From positions 1 through 20,422 of the forward strand of contig PWUB01000088.1 of assembly GCA_003563755.1 (NCBI GenBank): a stretch of 20,422 bases of DNA, given 5' to 3'. Numbering within the stretch: the first letter of the stretch is position 1; the number at the start of each line of letters is the position of its first letter. The notes under the pieces were generated by a model. That model did no database searches and was not told where the DNA came from. It was given only the letters and a program-made list of their open reading frames with translations. Of this stretch, positions 1 through 7,320 are shown piece after piece. The stretch comes from Clostridia bacterium (GTDB taxonomy: Bacteria > Bacillota_E > SLMV01 > PUMD01). The position numbers and the translations under genes were made by a program.

Positions 1-654
1 CTAGTCATCGGTCATCATCCAGTAACCGACAGCCCGCGGGTACAGAGTTACAAGGTCATGCAGCGGCAGATCGAGATGATGACCGCGGAGGGCATCCCCT
101 TAAACAGGGCGCTCAAGCTCCTGCGTCCCCGCATGGAGATGGTCGATCGCCGTCTTCATTCGCGCAATTACGCCAGGACGGGGCAGGCTGCCCGCCTGCT
201 CGGCATGCCCCTGATGAACATACACTTACCCCTCGACATAGTCTCCGAGAACATGGTCCAGGCTCACCTCGACGACTCTCTATCGGAGGATTCGCTGCTG
301 GGTGATGTCGTAGAAGCGCTCAGGGAGATACCTGAGTTCGGAGAGCCTGCAGGACCCAGGATCCGGTGCGGACGACCCGATGATTACGCGGGTCGAGTGG
401 TAGTGAGGATGGCTGGGGGAGTCCCCAAGGGCGGGGGCGGGATAATGAGGGCCTACTTCGAGGCCGGCATCGGCACCCTGGTCATGATGCACATTCCAGA
501 GGAGACTCTCGAGGCTGCCAGGGAGCACGGTGTGGGCAGCATCATCATCGCTGGCCATATGCGTTCGGATTCCGTGGGCATAAACGAGTTTATCCGTGCC
601 CTCGAGAGCCGGGGGCTGGACGTAATCCGTATGGGCGGGATAATCGAAGGGTGA
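1..654 (+). CDS. NIF3-family dinuclear-metal protein, 5' truncated by window edge
   Basis: The reading frame is open from base 1 (LVIGHHPVTDSP...), so the gene begins upstream and the ATG at 58 is internal. The fragment has 217 codons. It starts with a GHHP motif, has NIHLPLD in the middle (fragment residues about 73-79), and ends with IIIAGHMRSDSVG followed by FIRALESRGLDV. His-His near the start and a His/Asp motif near the end match the NGG1p-interacting factor 3 (NIF3/DUF34) family, whose members bind two metal ions and are thought to act as metal-dependent hydrolases or metal-handling proteins; their substrate is not settled. A short hairpin overlaps the stop codon. The next gene lies on the opposite strand, so the gene ends its transcription unit here. 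The family call is fairly secure; the cellular role is unknown. Confidence 0.75.
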   Translation, partial: LVIGHHPVTDSPRVQSYKVMQRQIEMMTAEGIPLNRALKLLRPRMEMVDRRLHSRNYARTGQAARLLGMPLMNIHLPLDIVSENMVQAHLDDSLSEDSLLGDVVEALREIPEFGEPAGPRIRCGRPDDYAGRVVVRMAGGVPKGGGGIMRAYFEAGIGTLVMMHIPEETLEAAREHGVGSIIIAGHMRSDSVGINEFIRALESRGLDVIRMGGIIEG

Positions 655-662
655 AGCCACCC
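649..662 (+). terminator. weak hairpin at the NIF3 stop codon
   Basis: GGGTG and CACCC pair across a 4-base loop, overlapping the stop codon. There is no T-run after it, so this is only a weak terminator candidate for the upstream gene. Confidence 0.25.
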
Positions 663-859
663 TAAGACCTCTGCTCCGAGGGATGGGTAGTATGGGGCCG
701 GGCCGTGTCACAGCTCTATCTGCGACCCGATCGTGAGCACCTTACCCTGCCGCCATCAGGTCCCGGTTATGTCTTGGTGAGTGGATGCCGCGGGCCACTG
801 CTCTCACATCAGGACCTGCATGCCGGGGCAACGATACCCTCCCCCGCAGAGGCAAGCGA
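655..859. other. convergent intergenic gap, nothing recognised
   Basis: This stretch separates the 3' ends of the NIF3 gene (plus) and the aldo/keto reductase (minus). Short open frames cross it but have no recognisable motif or ribosome site. Apart from the weak hairpin at the left edge I see no terminator or RNA. Confidence 0.5.
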
Positions 860-1900
860 TCACCACTCGGTCTTGTAGAAGTTGAGGTATTCGTGGTTGG
901 CCTCCGCTCTCTCCTCGAGCTGTGTCATCTCCGCCCGGGTGTAAGGAGCGAAGCCGCGACATATCCGCACGTTTTCCTCCAGCTCCTCCAGGGATGACAC
1001 ACCGAGGATGGCGGTACTGATAGGCAGCGAACACACGTACCCGAGGAGCTCTGGCATGCAGAATCCTCCGCTGTCGTCGAGCAGCCTGCCGTAAGCCGCC
1101 ACTTTCATGGCGATGATCCCGAGATCTTGCTCGATCGCGTAGTCCAGGAGATCGTCCTTGAACGACCGCAGATGCACCTCAGCTGGATTCAGCGGGACGA
1201 GGACGCAGTCGAAGTCTTCTCGCTCGACCATGAGCCGCAGTGCGGAGGGGTCGCGGTGTCCCGTTACTCCGATGAACCGCACAGCACCTTCATCCCTCAG
1301 CTCCTTGAGGGCCTGCAGGGCACCCCCTCGCTCGAGGACAGCCCTGGCATCCTCCTCGTCTCGTATGCCGTGGATCTGGTGGAGATCGATGTAGCTGGTC
1401 TGAAGGTTGTCGAGACTTCGCTCGAAGAGGCGCATGGTCTCGTCGTAGCTGCGGTCCAGCGTCTTGGTGGCGATAAACACCCCCTGGCGACGGCCACTGA
1501 CCGCCTCTCCAATGTGGGATTCGCTGGCTCCGTAGGTCGGTGCAGTGTCGATGAAGTTCACACCGAGGTCCAGTGCTCTCTGCACCAGGGTCAGTGCCTC
1601 GTCCCTTCGGTCGGCCCGGGCGACGATACCGCCCCCACCCAGCCCGAAGAGGCTGACCATGGCACCCGTGTCCCCAAGAGGCCTGAGCCACGCCTCGTCC
1701 GGTTCGACCCCGGGTTCATCCTTCGGGGTGGATTCGGGCCCCGGTTCAGGATCCGCCCCCGGTTCATCCAACGACTGCTCCTCATCTCCGGCAGGGGCTC
1801 CGCGGAGCTGACGGAACAGGTATGTGCCCATGCCGCCCAGGGCGAGCCAGAGCAGACAGAAGCCACCCATCCGGAGTATGTCCCTTCTCGAGAACTTCAC
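860..1900 (-). CDS. Tat-exported aldo/keto reductase
   Basis: 346 residues from a GTG start; a purine-rich AAGGGG lies upstream as a possible SD. Residues 4-10 (SRRDILR) form a twin-arginine motif, followed by a hydrophobic helix at about 11-29. An acidic, Pro/Glu/Asp-rich linker spans 33-70, and the aldo/keto reductase barrel covers about 71-346. The family tetrad is visible: D118 and Y123 in FIDTAPTYG, K146 in IATK, H177 in DLHQIHG. Family members reduce aldehydes or ketones with NAD(P)H. The Tat motif implies folding with bound cofactor before export; with no cleavage site evident, the helix may stay as a membrane anchor. The domain assignment is firm and the substrate unknown. It is transcribed away from the aldolase gene to its right and has no co-directional neighbour. 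Confidence 0.9.
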   Translation of the reverse strand: MKFSRRDILRMGGFCLLWLALGGMGTYLFRQLRGAPAGDEEQSLDEPGADPEPGPESTPKDEPGVEPDEAWLRPLGDTGAMVSLFGLGGGGIVARADRRDEALTLVQRALDLGVNFIDTAPTYGASESHIGEAVSGRRQGVFIATKTLDRSYDETMRLFERSLDNLQTSYIDLHQIHGIRDEEDARAVLERGGALQALKELRDEGAVRFIGVTGHRDPSALRLMVEREDFDCVLVPLNPAEVHLRSFKDDLLDYAIEQDLGIIAMKVAAYGRLLDDSGGFCMPELLGYVCSLPISTAILGVSSLEELEENVRICRGFAPYTRAEMTQLEERAEANHEYLNFYKTEW

Positions 1901-2269
1901 GGCACGCCCACCCCTTCACACCAGGTGTGTTGGTACGCGGCATTAGTGGTCTGTGTGCGCCTATGATACCCTGCGGACTTCATCTCAGCCGCAGACTCAG
2001 GGTTTTCACTGATACTGCACACGTAGTGTCCGGATGCACTCCTCACCCGGTATCCGGTCGGTGTCTCACACCTTCTTTGCACGCAGGGAAATGTCCTGCG
2101 CCCGGCGCGCCCTCTCGTGCCTTCACCCAGAAAGGGTAAGAACAACATGGAGTCATCCCGGCGGAACCCATTTGTCGGGACAGGGAGGAGCTTACGTATC
2201 GAGGTACAATACAGTGCTACAAGGTGACATCGATTCTGTTACCCAATACGTGGTGAAGGGATGATCCAG
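1901..2269. promoter_or_regulatory. divergent intergenic region between reductase and aldolase
   Basis: About 370 bases without a convincing gene; the short frames here show no family motif. An interrupted palindrome CACACC-A-GGTGTG lies at 1917-1929, close upstream of the reductase start, and could be an operator. TACAAT at 2205-2210 is a possible -10 for the aldolase gene, but no good -35 sits 16-18 bases upstream. The word ACAATACAGTG (2206-2216) recurs upstream of the amidohydrolase pair. Confidence 0.35.
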
Positions 2270-3151
2270 ATGCTGACGGGCATTTATGCCCCCATTCCCA
2301 CCCCCTTTGACGACCAGGGCAACATCCTCGAAGACAAGCTCGCTGACAACGTCCGCCGCTGGGCGGAGTCGAAGCTGACGGGGCTCGTGGTCCTGGGCTC
2401 AAATGGGGAATTCGTCTACCTGTCCGAGAGCGAGAAAGTTCGGCTGCTGCGCCTGGTGAGGGAGGTGCTCCCCTCAGATCGTCCCATTATCGCCGGAACG
2501 GGCTGCGAGTCAACCAAGAACACCATAGAGCTGACATGTGCCGCCGCGGAAGCGGGGAGTGCAGCCGCCCTGGTGATCACTCCTCACTTCTTCGGTTCAG
2601 GGATGACGACCGCCAGGCTCCACCGTCACTACACGGAACTCGCTGATGCTTCACCGATACCGATCATGCTGTACAACATGCCGCGCAACACGGGACTCAG
2701 CATGTCCGTGGATCTCATCAGTGACCTGTCGCTTCATCCCAACATCGTTGGCATCAAGGACAGCGGTGGCAACATCGCCCAGATCGCCCAGATGGTCAGA
2801 GACACCCCCGATGACTTCGCTGTATTCGCCGGCTCGGGAAGCTTCCTCCTTCCCGCCCTGTTCATGGGAGCGGTGGGGGGAACCCTGGCCGTGGCCAACG
2901 TCGTGCCCGACCTGTGCGTCGACATATACGAAGCGTACAACGACGGCGATCACGAAGTGGCCCTGCAGCTGCAGAGGAAGATCCTCGAGCTCAACGCTTC
3001 CGTGACTACGGGCTTCGGGATTCCCGGGCTCAAGGCTGCCCTCGATATGCTCGGCTTTTACGGTGGACCCCCGAGGCTACCGCTCACTGTTGCCACCGAT
3101 GAGGCGAAGATCCGACTGAAGGAGCTCCTCGAGGCCTGCGGGGCTCTCTAG
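2270..3151 (+). CDS. 4-hydroxy-2-oxoglutarate aldolase-like protein (DapA/NAL superfamily)
   Basis: 293 residues, full length for the dihydrodipicolinate synthase/N-acetylneuraminate lyase superfamily. Start at 2270 is preferred: the GAAGGG ribosome site abuts the ATG at 2261 but is 9 bases from this one, and homologues begin near LTGIYAPIPTPF. Superfamily residues: the GSNGE loop (43-47), catalytic Tyr135 in LYNMPRNTG and the Schiff-base Lys163 in GIKDSGG. GSNGEF, GCEST, GIKDSGG, and FGIPGL...GFYGGP near the C-terminus match my recollection of animal mitochondrial HOGA1 more closely than DapA. Such enzymes split 4-hydroxy-2-oxoglutarate into pyruvate and glyoxylate. A strong hairpin follows the stop. 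The two amidohydrolases downstream may feed the same catabolic route, but substrate use is inferred. Confidence 0.85.
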   Translation: MLTGIYAPIPTPFDDQGNILEDKLADNVRRWAESKLTGLVVLGSNGEFVYLSESEKVRLLRLVREVLPSDRPIIAGTGCESTKNTIELTCAAAEAGSAAALVITPHFFGSGMTTARLHRHYTELADASPIPIMLYNMPRNTGLSMSVDLISDLSLHPNIVGIKDSGGNIAQIAQMVRDTPDDFAVFAGSGSFLLPALFMGAVGGTLAVANVVPDLCVDIYEAYNDGDHEVALQLQRKILELNASVTTGFGIPGLKAALDMLGFYGGPPRLPLTVATDEAKIRLKELLEACGAL

Positions 3152-3164
3152 AACCAACGACCCA

Positions 3165-3191
3165 GCAGGAGAGGGATCACCCCTCTCCTGC
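3165..3191 (+). terminator. hairpin after the aldolase gene
   Basis: A perfect 11-bp stem (3165-3175 with 3181-3191) closes a 5-base loop, starting 14 bases after the stop codon. No T-run follows, so it is either a factor-dependent or L-shaped terminator or an mRNA-stabilising structure that separates the aldolase message from the amidohydrolase pair. Confidence 0.55.
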
Positions 3192-3398
3192 CGGGCGCGT
3201 GCATCCTGCATCCCTGCCGGGTATTCACCACTGTCCATGAACACAACGGAGCAGCCGGTGTGCTTTCACCGTGGCTCCGACGGAGGAAACCAGAGCGGCG
3301 CCGCGAAGCCAACTGAATGAGCACAGGCCTTCTGGGTCCGGCTCCGCCTTTGCTCAAATAACACAGATACTGGACAACAATACAGTGGAGGTGAGCGA
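3192..3398 (+). promoter_or_regulatory. leader of the amidohydrolase operon with possible RNA structure
   Basis: No gene is visible. A two-part hairpin lies at 3248-3278: GGAGC pairs with GCTCC, and inside it CGGTG (3256-3260) pairs with CACCG (3267-3271) around a 6-base loop. A GCGGCGCCGC palindrome follows at about 3296-3305. TTGCTC (3350-3355) is a weak -35-like hexamer. ACAATACAGTG (3377-3387) repeats the word upstream of the aldolase, and GGAGGTGA is the ribosome site of the next gene. It matches no riboswitch class I recognise. Confidence 0.35.
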
Positions 3399-4628
3399 AT
3401 GAACTCAGCATATCTGCTTTCGGGCGCCACCATCTACACTTGCGGACCGCAGGGTACGGTGAGGGGCGACATCCTGATCGAGGATGGGAGGGTGACTCGG
3501 GTATCCGAGTGCGCCGAAGCTCCTGCCGGAGCCCAGGTGATCGATGCCGCGGGCAAGGTGATCACTCCGGGCTTCATCGATGCCCACTCCCACCTGGGTA
3601 CGGCGCTCTACGGACAGGCTGACAGCTCGGACACCAGCGCCCCGGCCACCCCGAGCCTGCGCATACTGGACAGCTTTGACCCGATGGATCCAAGCATCAC
3701 TGATACCCTCGCCGGGGGAGTCACCACGGTGATGCTGCATCCCGGTGCACCCATGTCTTTCGGTCAGCTGGTGGAGAATATCAACGTGATTGCCGGCCAG
3801 AGTGCGATCATCAAGACGCGGCTGATAGGGCGTAGGCCCCAGGTCCTGAAGGAACCCGCCGGCGTGAAACTGGCCCTGGGTGAGCACCCGAAGCGAGTAT
3901 TCGCCGAGGGCGGGTCCGGCCCGCACACCAGGATGAAGATGCTGGCCATAATCCGCGAGCATCTGCTCGAGGCCAGGGACTGGATGGAGGGTGAGGGAAC
4001 CGGTGACGGTTCTGCTCGGAAGGGAGCAGACGAGTTCAAATACAGCGGGCTGGCGGGGCTCCTGGAGGGCTCCCTGCAGGCCCATGTGCATGTGCACAGA
4101 GTCAAGGACATAAGGGCGGCCCTGGGATTGGCCCAAGAGTACGGCCTCAAGCTGGTGTTGGAGCACGCGACGGAGGCCTATGAGGTCGCCCGGGAGCTGG
4201 CAGAGAGTGAGGTACCCTGCGTGGTCGGTCCTCTGACCTTTTCCAGGCGGGGATCGGAGCTGGCAGGTCTTTCCCTGCAGCTGCCCGCACGCCTCGAGGA
4301 GGCGGGAGTCAAATTCGCCCTCATGAGCGATCACCCCACCTATCCCGCCCACCAGCTGCCTCTCATTGCGGGCGTGGCCAATCGGGAGGGTGCATCGTAC
4401 GAGACCGCCCTGTTGTCGATCACCCGTCACGCAGCCCAGATCATCGGGGTTTCTGACCGGGTCGGCAGCCTGGATCCGGGTAAGGATGCTGATCTCGTGC
4501 TGCACAGCGGTGATCCTCTTGAAGCCACCACGAGGATCTGTGGTGTCATGTGCGACGGTGAATGGTGCTTCGGTTACAGGGATGAAGGCGTAGAGTATGA
4601 CTGGCTGACGGGGAGGGAGAAGTCATGA
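3399..4628 (+). CDS. metal-dependent amidohydrolase A (imidazolonepropionase-like)
   Basis: 409 residues, a complete amidohydrolase-superfamily chain with strong SD GGAGGTGA ahead of ATG. The N-terminal beta-sandwich strand (LLSGATIYT...GDILIEDGRV) leads into PGFIDAHSHLG with metal ligands H63 and H65. Further candidates are K157 in EPAGVK (possibly the carboxylated lysine), H229/H231/H233 in AHVHVHR, H256 in LEHA and D311 in SDHP. The C-terminal GSLDPGKDADLVL is the usual closing strand. Such enzymes hydrolyse cyclic or linear amide bonds. The gene overlaps the next, paralogous one by four bases (ATGA), so the two are translationally coupled and may act together or form a heteromer. The exact substrate cannot be read from sequence; the upstream aldolase suggests organic acid or amino acid breakdown. 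Confidence 0.87.
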   Translation: MNSAYLLSGATIYTCGPQGTVRGDILIEDGRVTRVSECAEAPAGAQVIDAAGKVITPGFIDAHSHLGTALYGQADSSDTSAPATPSLRILDSFDPMDPSITDTLAGGVTTVMLHPGAPMSFGQLVENINVIAGQSAIIKTRLIGRRPQVLKEPAGVKLALGEHPKRVFAEGGSGPHTRMKMLAIIREHLLEARDWMEGEGTGDGSARKGADEFKYSGLAGLLEGSLQAHVHVHRVKDIRAALGLAQEYGLKLVLEHATEAYEVARELAESEVPCVVGPLTFSRRGSELAGLSLQLPARLEEAGVKFALMSDHPTYPAHQLPLIAGVANREGASYETALLSITRHAAQIIGVSDRVGSLDPGKDADLVLHSGDPLEATTRICGVMCDGEWCFGYRDEGVEYDWLTGREKS

Positions 4629-5851
4629 TGAATCACACCAAAGATGCGGTGACCGGGCAGAATGAGACACCGGCCGGTGCCGAGCGGATCATCGGCTTCG
4701 CCGGCGCCACGATCATCCCCGTCGCCGCCCCCACCATATCTGCGGGATGCATGCTGGTCAGAGGGGGCAGGATCTCGGCGATCGGGCGGGATATACCCCT
4801 GGATGATGCTGAGATCGTCTACGACTGCCGGGGCCTGACCATAGCACCGGGACTCATCGACTGCCACTGCCACGTCGGTATCGTGCCGGAGAAGATTGAT
4901 TGGGAGTACGCCGACGTCAACGAGGACACTGACCCCGCCACCGCCTACGTGCAGGCCCGCGACGGCATAGACTTCAATGATTCCGGGTTCGAAGACGCTC
5001 TCGAGGGCGGGGTGACCTCCATGGTGATTCACCCGGGTAGTTCCAACGTCCTGGGAGGGCTCGACATCGCGGTCAAGTCGGCCGGGAGCACGGTGAACGG
5101 GCGCATCATCCGGGAGCCGGCCGGCATGAAGGCCGCCTGGACCGCGGCCGGCAAACACGGCAAGGAGGGCAAGTACCCGAAGACGAGGATGGGTGTGGCG
5201 GCGGTGCTGCGCCAATGGCTCACGAAGACCCGGGACTACATGGACGAGGGCGAAGCAGGTTCCTCGACGGGCGTTTTGGAGCGCATGAGCCTGGACAACC
5301 TGTCGCGGGTGCTGGCCGGTGAGATGCCTATCCGCATCCACTCCATGACCCCCGTCGACTTCCGCTCCATACTCCGCCTGAAGGAGGAGTTCGGTTTCGA
5401 CATGACCATCGAGCACGGTGATGAAGCGCACCTGATGGCCGAGGAGCTGGCCAGAGAGGATGTTCCTGTCGTCTACGGCCCCTTCGTCGGCGACCGCCGT
5501 TTTTCCATGTGGCGCAATACCCGTCCGGATGCTGCCCTCATCCTGAGCAGGGCGGGGGTTACCGTGAGCCTGCAGACAGACCATCCCGTCGTTCCCATAC
5601 GCGACCTGCGCATGCAGGGGTCCCTGCTCATGCGCTTCGGCGGCGGCACCCCCCAGGAGATAATGCCCATGCTCACGATCAACGCTGCCAGAATCATGGG
5701 CCTGGAAGATCGGCTGGGGTCCCTGCAGGTCGACAAGGATGCAGATTTCGCCGTGTACACGGACCACCCTCTCAAGGTGAGGAGCAGGGTGGAGGCGGTT
5801 TTCGTGGACGGTGACCAGGTGTACGGTGATGAGCTCAGCAGGTCCGGCTGA
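4625..5851 (+). CDS. metal-dependent amidohydrolase B, paralogue of A
   Basis: 408 residues, collinear with the preceding protein. It starts in an ATGA overlap; a second ATG lies three bases on. Landmarks: APGLIDCHCHVG with H81 and H83, EPAGMK with K169, IRIHS with H239, IEHGDEAH with H264, and QTDHP with D319, closing with GSLQVDKDADFAVY. All metal-site positions seen in partner A have a counterpart, so both look active. The region around 85-125 differs clearly from A, suggesting a different substrate or role. The 20-residue polar N-terminus before RIIGFAGATI is not needed for the fold. Family is firm; the reaction is unknown. Confidence 0.87.
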   Translation: MMNHTKDAVTGQNETPAGAERIIGFAGATIIPVAAPTISAGCMLVRGGRISAIGRDIPLDDAEIVYDCRGLTIAPGLIDCHCHVGIVPEKIDWEYADVNEDTDPATAYVQARDGIDFNDSGFEDALEGGVTSMVIHPGSSNVLGGLDIAVKSAGSTVNGRIIREPAGMKAAWTAAGKHGKEGKYPKTRMGVAAVLRQWLTKTRDYMDEGEAGSSTGVLERMSLDNLSRVLAGEMPIRIHSMTPVDFRSILRLKEEFGFDMTIEHGDEAHLMAEELAREDVPVVYGPFVGDRRFSMWRNTRPDAALILSRAGVTVSLQTDHPVVPIRDLRMQGSLLMRFGGGTPQEIMPMLTINAARIMGLEDRLGSLQVDKDADFAVYTDHPLKVRSRVEAVFVDGDQVYGDELSRSG

Positions 5852-5880
5852 TGTGATCGGCCTTCCGGCGACCCGGCACT

Positions 5881-5897
5881 CTACCCCGGTGGGGTAG
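5881..5897. repeat. short inverted repeat after the amidohydrolase pair
   Basis: CTACCCC and GGGGTAG form a perfect 7-bp stem with a GGT loop, 30 bases after the amidohydrolase B stop and 11 bases before the next start. It could be a terminator without T-run, or an operator or leader element of the broken gene that follows. Confidence 0.35.
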
Positions 5898-5908
5898 GTG
5901 ATACACAT

Positions 5909-6347
5909 GTGGACACCAATTTGCGGAGGCAGTTGAAGGACGAAGGGTGCTCCTCATCGAGGCCAAGGCTGAGCTGCAGGGGTCTGATCGGGCAGATTCT
6001 CGTGGGCGTGGATCTGCTGATGCGCGATTTCAGCCCTGACGAGGTCGTTCCGGTCGTCTTGTGCGAACAGGTGAACCCAGGCATGGAGTGGTTCTGCAGG
6101 GAGCACAATATCACGGTCGCGGCGTACCACGATTATGACTCCGTCGACGTGCGGAGGCCTCCCGATGCACCGAGGCGCCGGGCCTTCCTCGCCGGTGAAG
6201 GGTCAGCTGTTCGCCAGCACCTGGGACAGGAGGACCAACGCCAACATGGACAACCTCTTTGTGTGGATCTACGGTGATCAGCCCGTGAAGGCTGGGGAGG
6301 TTGCCTGGCACCCGCTACGTGGGACACTCTCTGGTCGGCCAGGATGA
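5909..6347 (+). pseudogene. frameshifted gene, possible PD-(D/E)xK nuclease-like protein
   Basis: No single frame holds a sensible protein, but three frames join into one. From GTG at 5909 the frame reads VDTNLRRQLKDEG. The next frame at 5944-5982 reads RVLLIEAKAELQG. The first frame then resumes with LIGQILVGVDLLMRDF, VVPVVLCEQVNPGMEWFC and ITVAAYHDYDS to about 6140. A third frame continues with KGQLFASTWDRRTNANMDN and FVWIYGDQPVKAGEVAWHPL to a stop at 6347. A hydrophobic strand ending in E-x-K followed by a helix (IGQILVG) is the pattern of the restriction-endonuclease-like fold. At least two indel events, one with local compensation, are implied. It could be genuine decay or sequencing indels. 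I do not recognise a named family. Confidence 0.5.
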
Positions 6348-6393
6348 ACCGCCCCGGGATGTCGGCCAGAGCTGAACTCCGGACGCCGGGACT

Positions 6394-7008
6394 TCACCAA
6401 CCAAGAAAGACCTGGACCACGACCACCCCGGAGTGCATCTCTGCTACCACGCCGAATCCAGCGTCGTGATGGTGCTCGCTCAGGATGTTTCTTCGGTGGC
6501 CCGGGCTTGTCACGAGGCGAGAGTGGACGACGGTGACGTTCGCTCCCCTACCCAGGTTCTCCGCTACCCGTCCGAAGGGTATGCCGGCGCTGCGCACCAT
6601 GTCGTAGATGGAGCCGAGGGTGGGTGAGTCGTGGGAGAAGTACCTGTGATGGACTATGTCCCAGGCCTTGGTTCGGGCAAGGTGCACCAGGTCGCGGCTG
6701 GACCTTAGAGGATGAAGCCTTGCTTCGATGCGTTTTCCATTGACGAGGGACATCAGGCAGCGTTCGTCGTCTCTCAGCACCTCTGACCCGGGGTACATGG
6801 ATTCGAAGCTGCAGGCATTGTCGACTGATTGAATCTCAGCTATCCGGGCCGCGCGGATCATCGACGGCCTCAACCTTGATCTGTCAACGTCAGGTCCCAC
6901 CCAGCGCTGAGCGTATCCGTTGCCGTAATCGATCGTCGTGCCGTCGGCCTTTCGTGTACCGTGGGGTTCGGATTCGCGCTCGCTGGCGTAGTCGTTCTCA
7001 GTGTCCAT
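6394..7008 (-). CDS. CAP-domain (SCP/PR-1-like) protein, no visible signal peptide
   Basis: 204 residues. The C-terminal half is a bacterial CAP domain of the YkwD type. It shows LVHLARTKAWDIVHHRYFSH (His ligand region), PTLGSIYDMVRSAGIPFG, VAENLGRG, VHSRLVTSPGHRRNIL and AGFGVV. Bacterial CAP proteins are normally secreted and bind the cell wall or other ligands. Here the N-terminal 60 residues are polar and contain no hydrophobic segment, and extending the frame upstream to the stop near 7074 adds none and offers no better start. The N-terminus may have been lost or the gene may be decaying, which fits the broken gene it faces. No clear ribosome site precedes the ATG. Domain call is firm; functionality is doubtful. 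Confidence 0.72.
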   Translation of the reverse strand: MDTENDYASERESEPHGTRKADGTTIDYGNGYAQRWVGPDVDRSRLRPSMIRAARIAEIQSVDNACSFESMYPGSEVLRDDERCLMSLVNGKRIEARLHPLRSSRDLVHLARTKAWDIVHHRYFSHDSPTLGSIYDMVRSAGIPFGRVAENLGRGANVTVVHSRLVTSPGHRRNILSEHHHDAGFGVVAEMHSGVVVVQVFLGW

Positions 7009-7320
7009 GTGGCAGCTTATGCGGTCCGCGTAGCCCGTTGTGACCGTATCCTTTCGTAGGCAGACGGGTGCTCATGGGGTGAACGTGCCGCCGCGGCGCA
7101 GCACCGCGGTGTGAAGGCATGCGCACACCTGGTTCGCCGGGTCTCATGTCGCAGTATGACGGCTGAGCGGCAGCTGTAAGGGAATTCAACGATCCGCAGG
7201 TCATGGGGCTATGTGACATACTGTTGGCACACTGCCGTGTTATAAAGGAAGGAGAGTCCGCTCTTCGGACCTGATACCGCGGAAAAGCCCCAGATGAAAC
7301 ACGGGAGAGGAGAAAGCGGC
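7009..7320. promoter_or_regulatory. divergent intergenic region with extended -10 promoter
   Basis: No gene is apparent. TG-T-TATAAA at 7238-7246 is a good extended -10 element on the plus strand for the conserved hypothetical gene at 7321; no clear -35 stands 17 bases upstream, as is common for extended -10 promoters. It leaves a leader of roughly 65 bases ending in a GGAGAGGAG ribosome site. Confidence 0.45.

Noticed and set aside
1700..1720. GGTTCGA resembling a tRNA T-arm
   Set aside because: It lies within the reductase coding sequence and no acceptor, D or anticodon stem can be built around it.
1127..1966. Long plus-strand open frame opposite the aldo/keto reductase
   Set aside because: It is the antisense shadow of a gene with clear catalytic motifs and has no family pattern or convincing ribosome site.
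1897..2264. Small open frames in the reductase-aldolase intergenic region
   Set aside because: No ribosome sites, no motifs, and frames on both strands overlap each other; treated as non-coding.
3405..5908. Very long minus-strand open frames opposite both amidohydrolases
   Set aside because: GC-rich coding sequence leaves the opposite strand open; the translations are low in family-like pattern while the plus strand encodes complete enzymes.
5901..5912. ACACATGTGG as a third copy of the shared operator
   Set aside because: Its core is CACATGTG, not ACATATGT, and it covers the start region of a broken gene rather than a promoter.
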